Positions 1-7,507 of a DNA stretch of 19,303 nt are shown piece by piece; within the stretch, counting starts at the first letter, position 1; the number at the start of each line of letters is the position of its first letter. Where the stretch lies: NCBI GenBank assembly GCA_023430685.1, contig JAEYZH010000012.1, positions 1 to 19,303 on the forward strand. Reading direction: 5' to 3'. The DNA comes from Pseudomonadota bacterium. GTDB lineage: Bacteria; Pseudomonadota; Gammaproteobacteria; Xanthomonadales; Rhodanobacteraceae. The notes below the pieces were generated by a model. The model saw only the letters and a list, made by a program, of their open reading frames with translations, ran no database searches and was not told the DNA's origin. Position numbers and translations under genes: made by a program.

Positions 1-118
1 GGGCGCCAGCTTGCGGCCGAGATCGATCAGGTACTGGTAGCGCTCGGTCCAGTCGCCGAAGAACGCGAACTCGGACGCGATCGCGTCCTGCGCCTCGGCG
101 GCGCTCGCCTCGGCCGCG

Positions 119-135
<17 letters not shown>
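1..135 (-). CDS. sufE: SufE family Fe-S cluster assembly protein, N-terminal part (truncated by window edge)
   Basis: Only the first 45 codons are visible; the gene runs off the left edge. The peptide begins MAALPDAAEA and contains FGDWTERYQYLIDLGRKLAP, the conserved start of the SufE/CsdE family. SufE proteins accept sulfur from the cysteine desulfurase SufS and stimulate it during Fe-S cluster assembly in the cytoplasm. The catalytic cysteine lies further downstream in this family and is outside the window. The ATG at 133-135 lies inside the last codons of cysS, so the two genes overlap by 17 bp and are probably translationally coupled. The family call rests on one short motif, so it is good but not certain. 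Confidence 0.68.
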
Positions 136-1522
<1,387 letters not shown>

Positions 1523-1712
1523 GGGGCCCTCGCTGGACCTTGCATGATAGCAGGGCCGGCCGCGTCGTCGGACGGAAACTCCAATGGCGGGGCAGGCTTA
1601 GCACGGGTTCAGCGTCATCCTGCTGTAATTTGCGTGCAAGACCCGCATCCGCATCGATAAAGAGCCGGCAGCACCGGTCGTGGCGGCCCCGGCGGGGTTG
1701 GAGACATTCCTG

Positions 1713-2252
1713 ATGAGACCGATGTGGTTGGCCGTACTTGCGTTGAGCCTGGCGGGAACCCGGGCAGACGCGCAGGACCGGAGTTACGAATCCCCCGAAG
1801 CGGTTGCGAACGCGAAGGTCGCGTGGGCCGATGTCCTGCGCGTGGATCCCGTGTACGAAACCGTGCGCAACCGTGCGCCGCGCGAAGTCTGCGAGGAATA
1901 CCCGGTTGAACGCCGCGGCGACGACGGCAGCAAGGCCACGGGCGCCGTGATCGGCGCGATCGTCGGCGGCGTGCTCGGCAATACCGTCGGCAAGGGCGAT
2001 GGCCGCAAGGCGGCCACGGTCGCGGGCGCGGTGGTCGGCGGCACCGTCGGACACAGCGTCGCGCAAAACGGATCACGCTACTACGAAGGCGTCGAGCGGC
2101 ATTGCAGAGTCGTCGAGGATGTCTCGGAAGAGCAGAGGCTCGTCGCCTACGACGTGCAGTACCGCTATCGTGGCGACGTGTTCATGTCCCGCCTCGACTA
2201 CGACCCGGGCGATCGACTGCGCGTGCGCGTACGCATCGAGCCGGCGGAATAG
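1713..2252 (+). CDS. Exported glycine-zipper 2TM-domain protein
   Basis: The 179-residue product starts with a signal peptide (MRPMWLAVLALSLAGTRADA, cleavage probably after Ala20). Its middle section is a glycine zipper, with GAVIGAIVGGVLGNTVG followed by a second run, GAVVGGTVGHSVA. This pattern is typical of the Rick_17kDa_Anti/glycine-zipper 2TM family, small cell-envelope proteins of unknown exact function. There is no lipobox, so a soluble or membrane-inserted periplasmic or outer-membrane protein is likelier than a lipoprotein. The ATG at 1713 is preferred because GGAG lies nine bases upstream at 1700-1703; an in-frame GTG at 1680 would bury the signal peptide. It is divergent from cysS. 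No convincing promoter was found in the 190-bp gap. Confidence 0.82.
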   Translation: MRPMWLAVLALSLAGTRADAQDRSYESPEAVANAKVAWADVLRVDPVYETVRNRAPREVCEEYPVERRGDDGSKATGAVIGAIVGGVLGNTVGKGDGRKAATVAGAVVGGTVGHSVAQNGSRYYEGVERHCRVVEDVSEEQRLVAYDVQYRYRGDVFMSRLDYDPGDRLRVRVRIEPAE

Positions 2253-2278
2253 ACAGCGGATGGCAGCGCGCGCTCCGG

Positions 2279-2307
2279 TTGCATCGCGCGCCGTTCGCCG
2301 GTAACGT
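2279..2307 (+). promoter_or_regulatory. Candidate sigma-70 promoter of the arginine leader
   Basis: TTGCAT (2279-2284) and TAACGT (2302-2307) are separated by exactly 17 bp. Each hexamer matches the consensus at only three of six positions, so the promoter is weak by sequence. Its position is what makes it plausible: a start near 2314 would give a leader of about 160 nt before the terminator at 2471, a usual size for attenuation leaders. It lies just downstream of the glycine-zipper gene. Confidence 0.35.
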
Positions 2308-2335
2308 CCACCGCCTGCACCCAAGCACCGATCCG

Positions 2336-2440
2336 ATGCCCGCATCCCCGACCCAGCCGCAGATCGTCACCAGCGCCCGCATGGCCGCAGGGATGACCTC
2401 GCGTGCGCGTCGACCGGAACCCTGCATTCCCGCCGGGTAG
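2336..2440 (+). CDS. Candidate arginine leader peptide (34 codons)
   Basis: This small ORF lies upstream of argF' and ends in TAG at 2438-2440. Near its end it reads TSRARRP, with Arg codons CGT (2402), CGT (2408) and CGA (2411) and another Arg codon (CGC) at 2378. Surrounding genes mostly use CGC, so this cluster uses the rarer Arg codons. The stop codon sits inside the segment that could form the antiterminator, as in classical trp- or his-type attenuators. In-frame ATGs at 2336, 2381 and 2393 are all possible starts and none has a good Shine-Dalgarno sequence, which is the main weakness. The peptide itself would have no function; its translation would be the sensor. No homologue is claimed. 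Confidence 0.42.
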   Translation: MPASPTQPQIVTSARMAAGMTSRARRPEPCIPAG

Positions 2441-2503
2441 TCATGCGCGCGTCCATACGCGATACGAGCAGAAACCCGGCCCCCGCGCCGGGTTTCTTTT
2501 TTT
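2412..2503 (+). promoter_or_regulatory. Putative transcription attenuator of the arg cluster
   Basis: Four segments can pair in mutually exclusive ways. Segment 1 (GAC 2412-2414 plus ACCC 2419-2422) pairs with segment 2 (GGGT 2435-2438 plus GTC 2440-2442). Segment 2 (GCCGGGT, 2432-2438) also pairs perfectly over 7 bp with segment 3 (ACCCGGC, 2474-2480). Segment 3 is the 5' arm of the terminator, whose 3' arm (segment 4) begins with the same GCCGGGT at 2487-2493. The Arg codons at 2402-2413 lie immediately before segment 1. A ribosome stalled there would leave segment 2 free to block the terminator; a ribosome reaching the TAG at 2438 would cover segment 2 and let the terminator form. The pairings are seen in the sequence; the mechanism is inferred. 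Confidence 0.55.
2471..2503 (+). terminator. Intrinsic terminator in the argF' leader
   Basis: A perfect 10-bp stem (GAAACCCGGC 2471-2480 with GCCGGGTTTC 2487-2496) closes a six-base loop and is followed by seven T residues (2497-2503). It lies only 34 bp before the argF' start and 218 bp after the preceding stop codon. It is therefore more easily read as a conditional leader terminator than as the end of the upstream gene. Confidence 0.88.
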
Positions 2504-2537
2504 CCGCCACGCCGTTGCCGATCACCGCAGGCCCAGG

Positions 2538-3569
2538 ATGACCGTTCGCCACTTCCTCAGCACCCAGGACTGGTCGCGCGCGCAGCTCGACGCATTGCTC
2601 GAGCACGCCGCGCGCTACAAGCGATCGCGCGCCGGACGCGAACTCGCGGGCAGGTCGATCGCATTGCTGTTCTTCAACCCTTCGATGCGCACGCGCACGA
2701 GCTTCGAACTCGGCGCGTTCCAGCTCGGTGGCCACGCGATCGTGCTGCAGCCCGGCAAGGATGCGTGGCCGATCGAGTTCGACATGGGCGCCGTGATGGA
2801 CGGCGAAGCGGAAGAGCACGTGGCCGAGGTCGCTCGCGTGCTCTCGCGTTACGTCGACCTGATCGGCGTGCGTGCGTTCCCGAAGTTCCAGGACTGGTCG
2901 GTCGATCGCGAGGATCGCGTGCTGCACGCGTTCGCGCGCCACTCGACCGTTCCGGTCGTCAACATGGAGACGATCACGCACCCGTGCCAGGAACTCGCGC
3001 ACGCGCTCGCGTTGCAGGAACACTTCGCGAGCCGCGCGCCCGGCGCTGCGCGCGACGCGCTGCTGCGCGGGCGCAAGTACGTGCTGACCTGGACCTGGCA
3101 TCCGAAGCCGCTGAATACCGCGGTCGCGAACTCCGCACTGCAGATCGCGACACGCTACGGCATGGACGTGACCCTGCTCTGCCCGACGCCCGACTACCTG
3201 CTCGACGAGCGCTACCTCGCGTTCGCGCGCGCGAACGTCGAGCAGAACGGCGGCTCCTTCGCGATCAGCCACGACCCCGACGAGGCGTATCGCGGCGCCC
3301 ACGTGGTCTACGCGAAGAGCTGGGGCGCGATCCCGTACTTCGGCCGCTGGCACGAAGAAAAGCCGATCCGTGACGCGCACCGGCATTTCATCGTCGACGA
3401 AAGAAAGATGGGACTGACCGACGGCGCGGTGTTCAGCCATTGCCTGCCTTTGCGGCGCAACGTCAAGGCGACCGATGCCGTGATGGATTCCCCCGCCTGC
3501 ATCGCGGTCGACGAAGCCGAGAACCGCCTGCACGTGCAGAAGGCGGTGATGGCTGCGCTTGTCGCGTAG
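2538..3569 (+). CDS. argF': N-acetylornithine carbamoyltransferase (AOTCase)
   Basis: The 343-residue protein transfers a carbamoyl group from carbamoyl phosphate to N-acetyl-L-ornithine, giving N-acetylcitrulline. This is the transcarbamylase step of the acetylated arginine route. The carbamoyl-phosphate site is SMRTRTS at residues 49-55, HPCQ follows mid-protein, and HCLPLRRN lies at 301-308. Trp77 and Glu92 (in MDGEAEEH) fall at the same numbers as the residues I recall as setting acetylornithine specificity in the Xanthomonas campestris enzyme, which separates it from ordinary ornithine carbamoyltransferase. The ATG at 2538 fits the family N-terminus. The frame is open back to a GTG at 2403, but that extension would be translated through the terminator. 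It is the first structural gene after the attenuator. Confidence 0.95.
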   Translation: MTVRHFLSTQDWSRAQLDALLEHAARYKRSRAGRELAGRSIALLFFNPSMRTRTSFELGAFQLGGHAIVLQPGKDAWPIEFDMGAVMDGEAEEHVAEVARVLSRYVDLIGVRAFPKFQDWSVDREDRVLHAFARHSTVPVVNMETITHPCQELAHALALQEHFASRAPGAARDALLRGRKYVLTWTWHPKPLNTAVANSALQIATRYGMDVTLLCPTPDYLLDERYLAFARANVEQNGGSFAISHDPDEAYRGAHVVYAKSWGAIPYFGRWHEEKPIRDAHRHFIVDERKMGLTDGAVFSHCLPLRRNVKATDAVMDSPACIAVDEAENRLHVQKAVMAALVA

Positions 3570-3574
3570 CCATC

Positions 3575-3649
3575 GGGAATAGGGAATAGGGAATAGGGAA
3601 TAGGGAATAGGGAATAGGGAATAGGGAATAGGGAATAGGGAATAGGGAT
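3575..3649 (+). repeat. Heptanucleotide tandem repeat, GGGAATA x10
   Basis: Ten uninterrupted copies of GGGAATA occupy 3575-3644 and are followed by a partial GGGAT. The array starts five bases after the argF' stop and ends about 60 bp before the argG start, inside the putative operon. Perfect short tandem repeats are prone to slipped-strand length change. It is not a CRISPR array, since there are no spacers. Confidence 0.97.
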
Positions 3650-3707
3650 CAGCCACGCATACCTGCCCCGGATCGTCGGGAACTGCCAATCCATTTCGAA
3701 GTACGCC

Positions 3708-4949
3708 ATGTCCAGCCAAGCATCTGCCATTCCCGATTCCCGATCCGCGAGTACCGGCCAAGGCGACATCGTGCTCGCGTTCTCCGGTGGGCTCGACACG
3801 AGCTTCTGCGTGCCGTGGCTGCGCGAGCGCGGCTGGATCGTGCACACGGTGTTCGCCGATACCGGCGGCGTCGAGGCGCCGGAGCGCGCGCGCATCGAAC
3901 AGCGCGCGAGCGAGCTCGGTGTCGCGTCGCATGTGACGGTCGACGGCGGCCCCGCGATCTGGGACGGGTTCGTGCGACCGTTCGTGCAGGCGGGCGAGGC
4001 GTACCAGGGCCAGTACCCGCTGCTCGTGTCGGACCGCTACCTGATCGTCGATGCGGTGATCGCGCGAGCGCGCGAACTCGGCACGCGCACAATCGCGCAC
4101 GGCTGCACGGGGATGGGCAACGACCAGGTCCGCTTCGACCTCGCGGTGAAGTCGCTCGGCGACTTCGACATCGTCGCGCCGATCCGCGAGATCCAGAAGG
4201 AACACACGCACACGCGCGCGTACGAACAGGCGTACCTCGAGGAGCGCGGCTTCGCGGTCGAGGCGAAGCAGAAACACTACACGATCAACGAGAACCTGCT
4301 CGGCGTCACGATGTCCGGCGGCGAGATCGACCGTTGGGAAGCGCCGGGCGAGGCCGCGCGCGGCTGGTGCAGGCCGCGCGCCGAATGGCCGGCGCAGCCG
4401 TTGCGCGTCGTCGTCGGGTTCGAGCGCGGCGAAGCGGTGCGCATCGACGGCCGCGCGCTCGCAGGGCCCGTGCTCCTCGGCGAACTCAACCGCGCGTTCG
4501 CGCGGTACGGCGTCGGTCGCGGCCTCTACACCGGCGACACGACGATCGGCCTCAAGGGTCGCATCGTGTTCGAAGCACCCGGCCTCGCCGCCCTGCTCGT
4601 CGCGCACCGCGCGCTCGAGGAGGCGGTGCTCAGCAAGCCGCAGAACCGCTTCAAGCCCGAGGTCGCGCGCAAATGGATCGAGCTCGTCTACGAAGGGTTC
4701 TTCCATGATCCGCTCAAGGCCGACCTCGAAGCGTTCCTCGAGAGCTCGCAACGCATGGTCAACGGCGAGGTCACGCTGGAAACCTCCGGCGGCAGCGTGC
4801 ACGCGATCGCGGTCGACTCCGCGCACATCCTCGATGCCGACGGCGCGACCTATGCCCAGTCGGCCGACTGGGGCGCGGTCGAGGCCGAAGGCTTCATCAA
4901 GTTGTTCGGAATGAGTTCGATGCTGTGGGCGAGGGTCAATCGCCGATGA
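3708..4949 (+). CDS. argG: Argininosuccinate synthase
   Basis: The 413-residue enzyme joins citrulline and aspartate with ATP to form argininosuccinate, the penultimate step of arginine synthesis. The N-type ATP pyrophosphatase loop AFSGGLDTS is at residues 24-32, followed by the conserved HGCTGMGNDQVRFD block. About 20 residues precede the usual start of the fold (GDIVLAFSGG). They are low in complexity, and bases 3729-3744, which encode part of them, are a degenerate inverted copy of the upstream heptamer repeat. No closer in-frame ATG exists, so ATG 3708 is chosen, with a weak GAAG six bases upstream. The 3' end overlaps argE' by ATGA. Confidence 0.96.
   Translation: MSSQASAIPDSRSASTGQGDIVLAFSGGLDTSFCVPWLRERGWIVHTVFADTGGVEAPERARIEQRASELGVASHVTVDGGPAIWDGFVRPFVQAGEAYQGQYPLLVSDRYLIVDAVIARARELGTRTIAHGCTGMGNDQVRFDLAVKSLGDFDIVAPIREIQKEHTHTRAYEQAYLEERGFAVEAKQKHYTINENLLGVTMSGGEIDRWEAPGEAARGWCRPRAEWPAQPLRVVVGFERGEAVRIDGRALAGPVLLGELNRAFARYGVGRGLYTGDTTIGLKGRIVFEAPGLAALLVAHRALEEAVLSKPQNRFKPEVARKWIELVYEGFFHDPLKADLEAFLESSQRMVNGEVTLETSGGSVHAIAVDSAHILDADGATYAQSADWGAVEAEGFIKLFGMSSMLWARVNRR
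3729..3744 (+). repeat. Inverted heptamer-repeat remnant inside the argG 5' coding region
   Basis: ATTCCCGATTCCCGAT is the reverse complement of two GGGAATC-like units, that is, the same repeat family as the array at 3575-3649 in opposite orientation. In RNA it could pair with any register of the array at 14 of 16 positions, placing the argG start codon in the loop. It encodes part of the extra N-terminal residues of ArgG. Confidence 0.7.
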
Positions 4950-6085
4950 ACAGGGGGCCGTTGATCGATCACCGCGAGGCACCGGCGCTCGCTGCGGTGC
5001 TTGCGCACCTGCGTGCGCTGGTCGCGTTCGACACGCGCAACCCGCCGCGCGCGATCGCGCGCGGCATCTTCGACTACCTCGAGTCGCGGCTGCGCGGCTT
5101 CCGCTGCACGTTCACCGACCACGGCGACGGCGCGCTCAGCCTGCTGGCGGTGCGCGGCAGGCCCGGCGTGATGTTCAACGTGCACCTCGACACCGTGCCC
5201 GATTCACCGCACTGGAGCGCGAGCCCGTTCGAACTCCGCGTCGATGCGGGACGCGCGATCGGCCTCGGGGCCTGCGACACCAAGGGCGCCGCAGCGGCCC
5301 TGCTCGCGGCTGCGGAAGCAACCGATGGCGATGCCGCGCTGCTCTTCACCAGCGACGAGGAAGCCAACGATGCGCGTTGCATCGGCGCGTTCCTCGCGCA
5401 GCTGCCGTTCCCTGGCTGGCCGCTGCAGGCGGTGGTCGTGGCCGAGCCGACGCGCTGCGAGGCGGTGCTCGCGCATCGCGGCATCAGTTCGGTGAAGCTG
5501 CGCTTTCGCGGCAGTGCCGGCCACGCTTCGGGCGACCTCGCCGCCAACGCGAGTGCGCTGCACCACGCGGTGCGATGGGGAGCGCGCGCGCTCGAGCTGG
5601 CGACCGCGCAGGAGCACGAGCGTTTCGGCGGGCTCACCGGATTGCGCTTCAACATCGGCCGCATCGAAGGCGGGATCAAGGCGAACATGGTCGCGCCCGA
5701 AGCGGAGCTGCGCTTCGGTTTCCGCCCGTTGCCGTCGATGTCCTTCGAGCGGCTGCACGAGTGTTTCGCGACGCTGGTCGATGCGGGTGCGCTGGAACGT
5801 TACGAGGAAACCTTCCGCGGTCCGCCGCTGCCCGCAGGCGACACCGCGGACGCCGAGCAGCGACGCCTCGAGGCGCGCGACCTCGCCGACGCGCTCGGCC
5901 TGCCGATCGGCAATGCAGTCGACTTCTGGACCGAGGCCTCGCTGTTTTCGGCCGCCGGCCTGGCTGCGATCGTGTTCGGCCCCGGCGACATCGCACAGGC
6001 GCATGCGGCCGACGAGTGGGTCGCGCTCGACCAGCTCGCGACGGCCGCGGGAACCTACCAGCGCCTGTTCGGGGGCCTGCGATGA
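4946..6085 (+). CDS. argE': N-acetylcitrulline deacetylase (M20 metallohydrolase)
   Basis: The 379-residue protein belongs to the M20/ArgE-DapE family of zinc deacylases. Metal and catalytic residues are visible as HLD (His80, Asp82), the bridging Asp111 in GACDTKGA, the Glu138-Glu139 pair in TSDEEAND, Glu167 in AEPT, and a C-terminal His in QAHAADEW. In organisms with AOTCase this enzyme removes acetate from N-acetylcitrulline, giving citrulline for ArgG. The neighbouring argF' makes that substrate likelier than acetylornithine. ATG 4946 overlaps the argG stop (ATGA) and is preferred over an in-frame start at 4925, which would lie inside argG. Its own stop overlaps the micro-ORF at 6082 in the same way. 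Confidence 0.9.
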   Translation: MNRGPLIDHREAPALAAVLAHLRALVAFDTRNPPRAIARGIFDYLESRLRGFRCTFTDHGDGALSLLAVRGRPGVMFNVHLDTVPDSPHWSASPFELRVDAGRAIGLGACDTKGAAAALLAAAEATDGDAALLFTSDEEANDARCIGAFLAQLPFPGWPLQAVVVAEPTRCEAVLAHRGISSVKLRFRGSAGHASGDLAANASALHHAVRWGARALELATAQEHERFGGLTGLRFNIGRIEGGIKANMVAPEAELRFGFRPLPSMSFERLHECFATLVDAGALERYEETFRGPPLPAGDTADAEQRRLEARDLADALGLPIGNAVDFWTEASLFSAAGLAAIVFGPGDIAQAHAADEWVALDQLATAAGTYQRLFGGLR

Positions 6086-6192
6086 GCGCGTTCGGCGGCG
6101 ACGGCATGGTGCTTGCGGCTCGGCGTCGCCCCGGGCGCGATCGGAGGGCGCCTCCGCGCGCCGGCGACGCGGGCGGTCGACGACATGGCTGA
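6082..6192 (+). CDS. Candidate Arg-rich micro-ORF between argE' and argBA
   Basis: Its ATG overlaps the argE' stop (ATGA), and its 36 codons end in a TGA at 6190-6192 that overlaps the start of argBA. Nine codons are Arg, including AGG and a CGA-CGA pair at 6178-6183, just before the argBA ATG at 6185. A second ATG of argBA (6194) follows the stop by one base. The DNA is strongly structured: GCGTCGCC (6123-6130) pairs with GGCGACGC (6163-6170) around an inner hairpin at 6142-6156. GC-rich sequence yields Arg codons by chance, so this may be only a spacer with an open frame. No function for the peptide is claimed. Confidence 0.3.
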   Translation: MSAFGGDGMVLAARRRPGRDRRAPPRAGDAGGRRHG

Positions 6193-7507
6193 GATGCGCA
6201 GCACGATCATCCGCCTGCTCTCCAACATGGCGAGCGCGAAGGAGATCCAGCAGTACCTCAAGCGCTTCTCGCAGCAGGACGCGGCGCGCTTCGCCGTGGT
6301 CAAGGTCGGCGGCGCGGTGCTGCGCGACGAACTCGAGGCGCTGGTGTCCTCGCTCGCGTTCCTGCAGCAGGTCGGCCTCACGCCGATCGTCGTGCATGGC
6401 GCCGGACCGCAGCTCGACGAGCGCATGCGCGAGGCCGGCATCGAGAAGCGCACGCACGATGGCCTGCGCGTCACCGACGCGCGCGTGCTGGCGGTCGTGC
6501 GCCAGGTGCTGCGCTCGGAGAACCTGCGACTGGTCGAGGCGCTGCAGGCGCAGGACGTGCGCGCGACCTCGATCCAGTCCGGCGTGTTCGAGGCCGAACT
6601 GCTCGATCCCGCCACCTATGGCCTCGTCGGCAAGGTCGTGCGCGTCGACAGCGACGGCATCGCGGCCGCGATCCGCGCCGGATCGATCCCGGTGATCGCA
6701 TCGCTCGCGGAAACCGCGGGCGGGCAGATCGTCAACGTCAATGCCGATTTCGCCGCGAACGAGCTCGTGCAGGCGCTGCAGCCGTACAAGATCGTGTTCC
6801 TGACCGGCACGGGCGGACTGCTCGACGAGCAGGGCCGCATCATCGATTCGATCAACCTGTCGACCGAGTACGAGCACCTGCTCGCGCAGCCGTGGCTCAA
6901 TGGCGGCATGCGCCTCAAGCTCGAGCAGATCAAGCACCTGCTCGACGGACTGCCGCTGTCCTCCTCGGTGTCGATCACGCGGCCGGCCGAGCTCGCGAAG
7001 GAACTGTTCACCCACAAGGGCTCGGGCACGCTGGTGCGCCGCGGCGAGCGCGTGCTGCGCGCGCAGGCGTGGGAAGAACTCGATCGGGTGCGGCTGCAGG
7101 CGCTGATCGAATCGGCGTTCGGGCGCAGGCTGCTGCCCGGCTACTTCGACCACACGCGCCTGCTGCGCGCCTACGTCAGCGAGAACTATCGCGTGGCGTT
7201 GATCCTCGTCGAGGAAGGCGGGCACGCGTACCTGGACAAGTTCGCGGTGCTCGACGAAGCGCAGGGCGAGGGCATCGGGCGCGCGGTCTGGCAGGTCATG
7301 CGGGAGGAGACGCCGCGCCTGTTCTGGCGCTCACGCCGCGGCAATCCGGTCAATGCGTTCTACTTCGCCGAGAGCGACGGCTGCATCAAGCTGCCCGAGT
7401 GGAAGGTGTTCTGGTACGGCTTCGACGATTTCGACGAGGTCGTGCGCTGCGTCGAGCACGCGCGCACGCGCGCACGCACGCTGCTGGAGCAGGGGATGAA
7501 CGAATGA
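6185..7507 (+). CDS. argB: Bifunctional N-acetylglutamate kinase/N-acetylglutamate synthase
   Basis: The 440-residue protein joins two activities. Residues about 35-285 form an amino-acid kinase domain (VVKVGGAVLRDE at 38-49, HGAGPQLDERM, then NVNADFAANELVQ) that phosphorylates N-acetylglutamate. Residues about 290-440 form a GNAT acetyltransferase domain with the acetyl-CoA motif EGIGRAVW, which acetylates glutamate. This fusion (NAGS-K) is typical of Xanthomonadales and resembles the vertebrate synthase. ATG 6185 has a GGGCGG eight bases upstream and fits the family N-terminus (RSTIIRLLSNMASAKEI); ATG 6194 is a close alternative, while the in-frame TTG at 6113 is unlikely. Arginine feedback inhibition is known in the family. 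It overlaps argC by ATGA. Confidence 0.94.
   Translation: MAEMRSTIIRLLSNMASAKEIQQYLKRFSQQDAARFAVVKVGGAVLRDELEALVSSLAFLQQVGLTPIVVHGAGPQLDERMREAGIEKRTHDGLRVTDARVLAVVRQVLRSENLRLVEALQAQDVRATSIQSGVFEAELLDPATYGLVGKVVRVDSDGIAAAIRAGSIPVIASLAETAGGQIVNVNADFAANELVQALQPYKIVFLTGTGGLLDEQGRIIDSINLSTEYEHLLAQPWLNGGMRLKLEQIKHLLDGLPLSSSVSITRPAELAKELFTHKGSGTLVRRGERVLRAQAWEELDRVRLQALIESAFGRRLLPGYFDHTRLLRAYVSENYRVALILVEEGGHAYLDKFAVLDEAQGEGIGRAVWQVMREETPRLFWRSRRGNPVNAFYFAESDGCIKLPEWKVFWYGFDDFDEVVRCVEHARTRARTLLEQGMNE

Noticed and set aside
1523..1712. Promoters in the cysS/glycine-zipper divergent gap
   Set aside because: TATCAT (minus strand) and TGTAAT (plus strand) resemble -10 boxes, but neither has an acceptable -35 at 16-18 bp, so no separate feature was called.
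2403..2537. In-frame N-terminal extension of argF' from a GTG at 2403
   Set aside because: It would encode 45 extra residues from leader and terminator sequence, which no AOTCase has; the family N-terminus matches ATG 2538.
3575..3649. Possible CRISPR array
   Set aside because: The units are contiguous 7-mers without spacers, and no cas genes are present.
2367..4982. Long open frame on the minus strand (about 870 codons) antisense to argF' and argG
   Set aside because: It is a shadow of GC-rich coding sequence on the other strand, crosses the terminator and the tandem repeat, and its translation is Arg/Ala/Val-biased with no recognisable domain.
7456..7481. 26-bp alternating purine-pyrimidine tract (Z-DNA potential) at the 3' end of argBA
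   Set aside because: It encodes an ordinary Ala/Arg/Thr stretch of the acetyltransferase domain, and such tracts are expected in CG-rich coding DNA.
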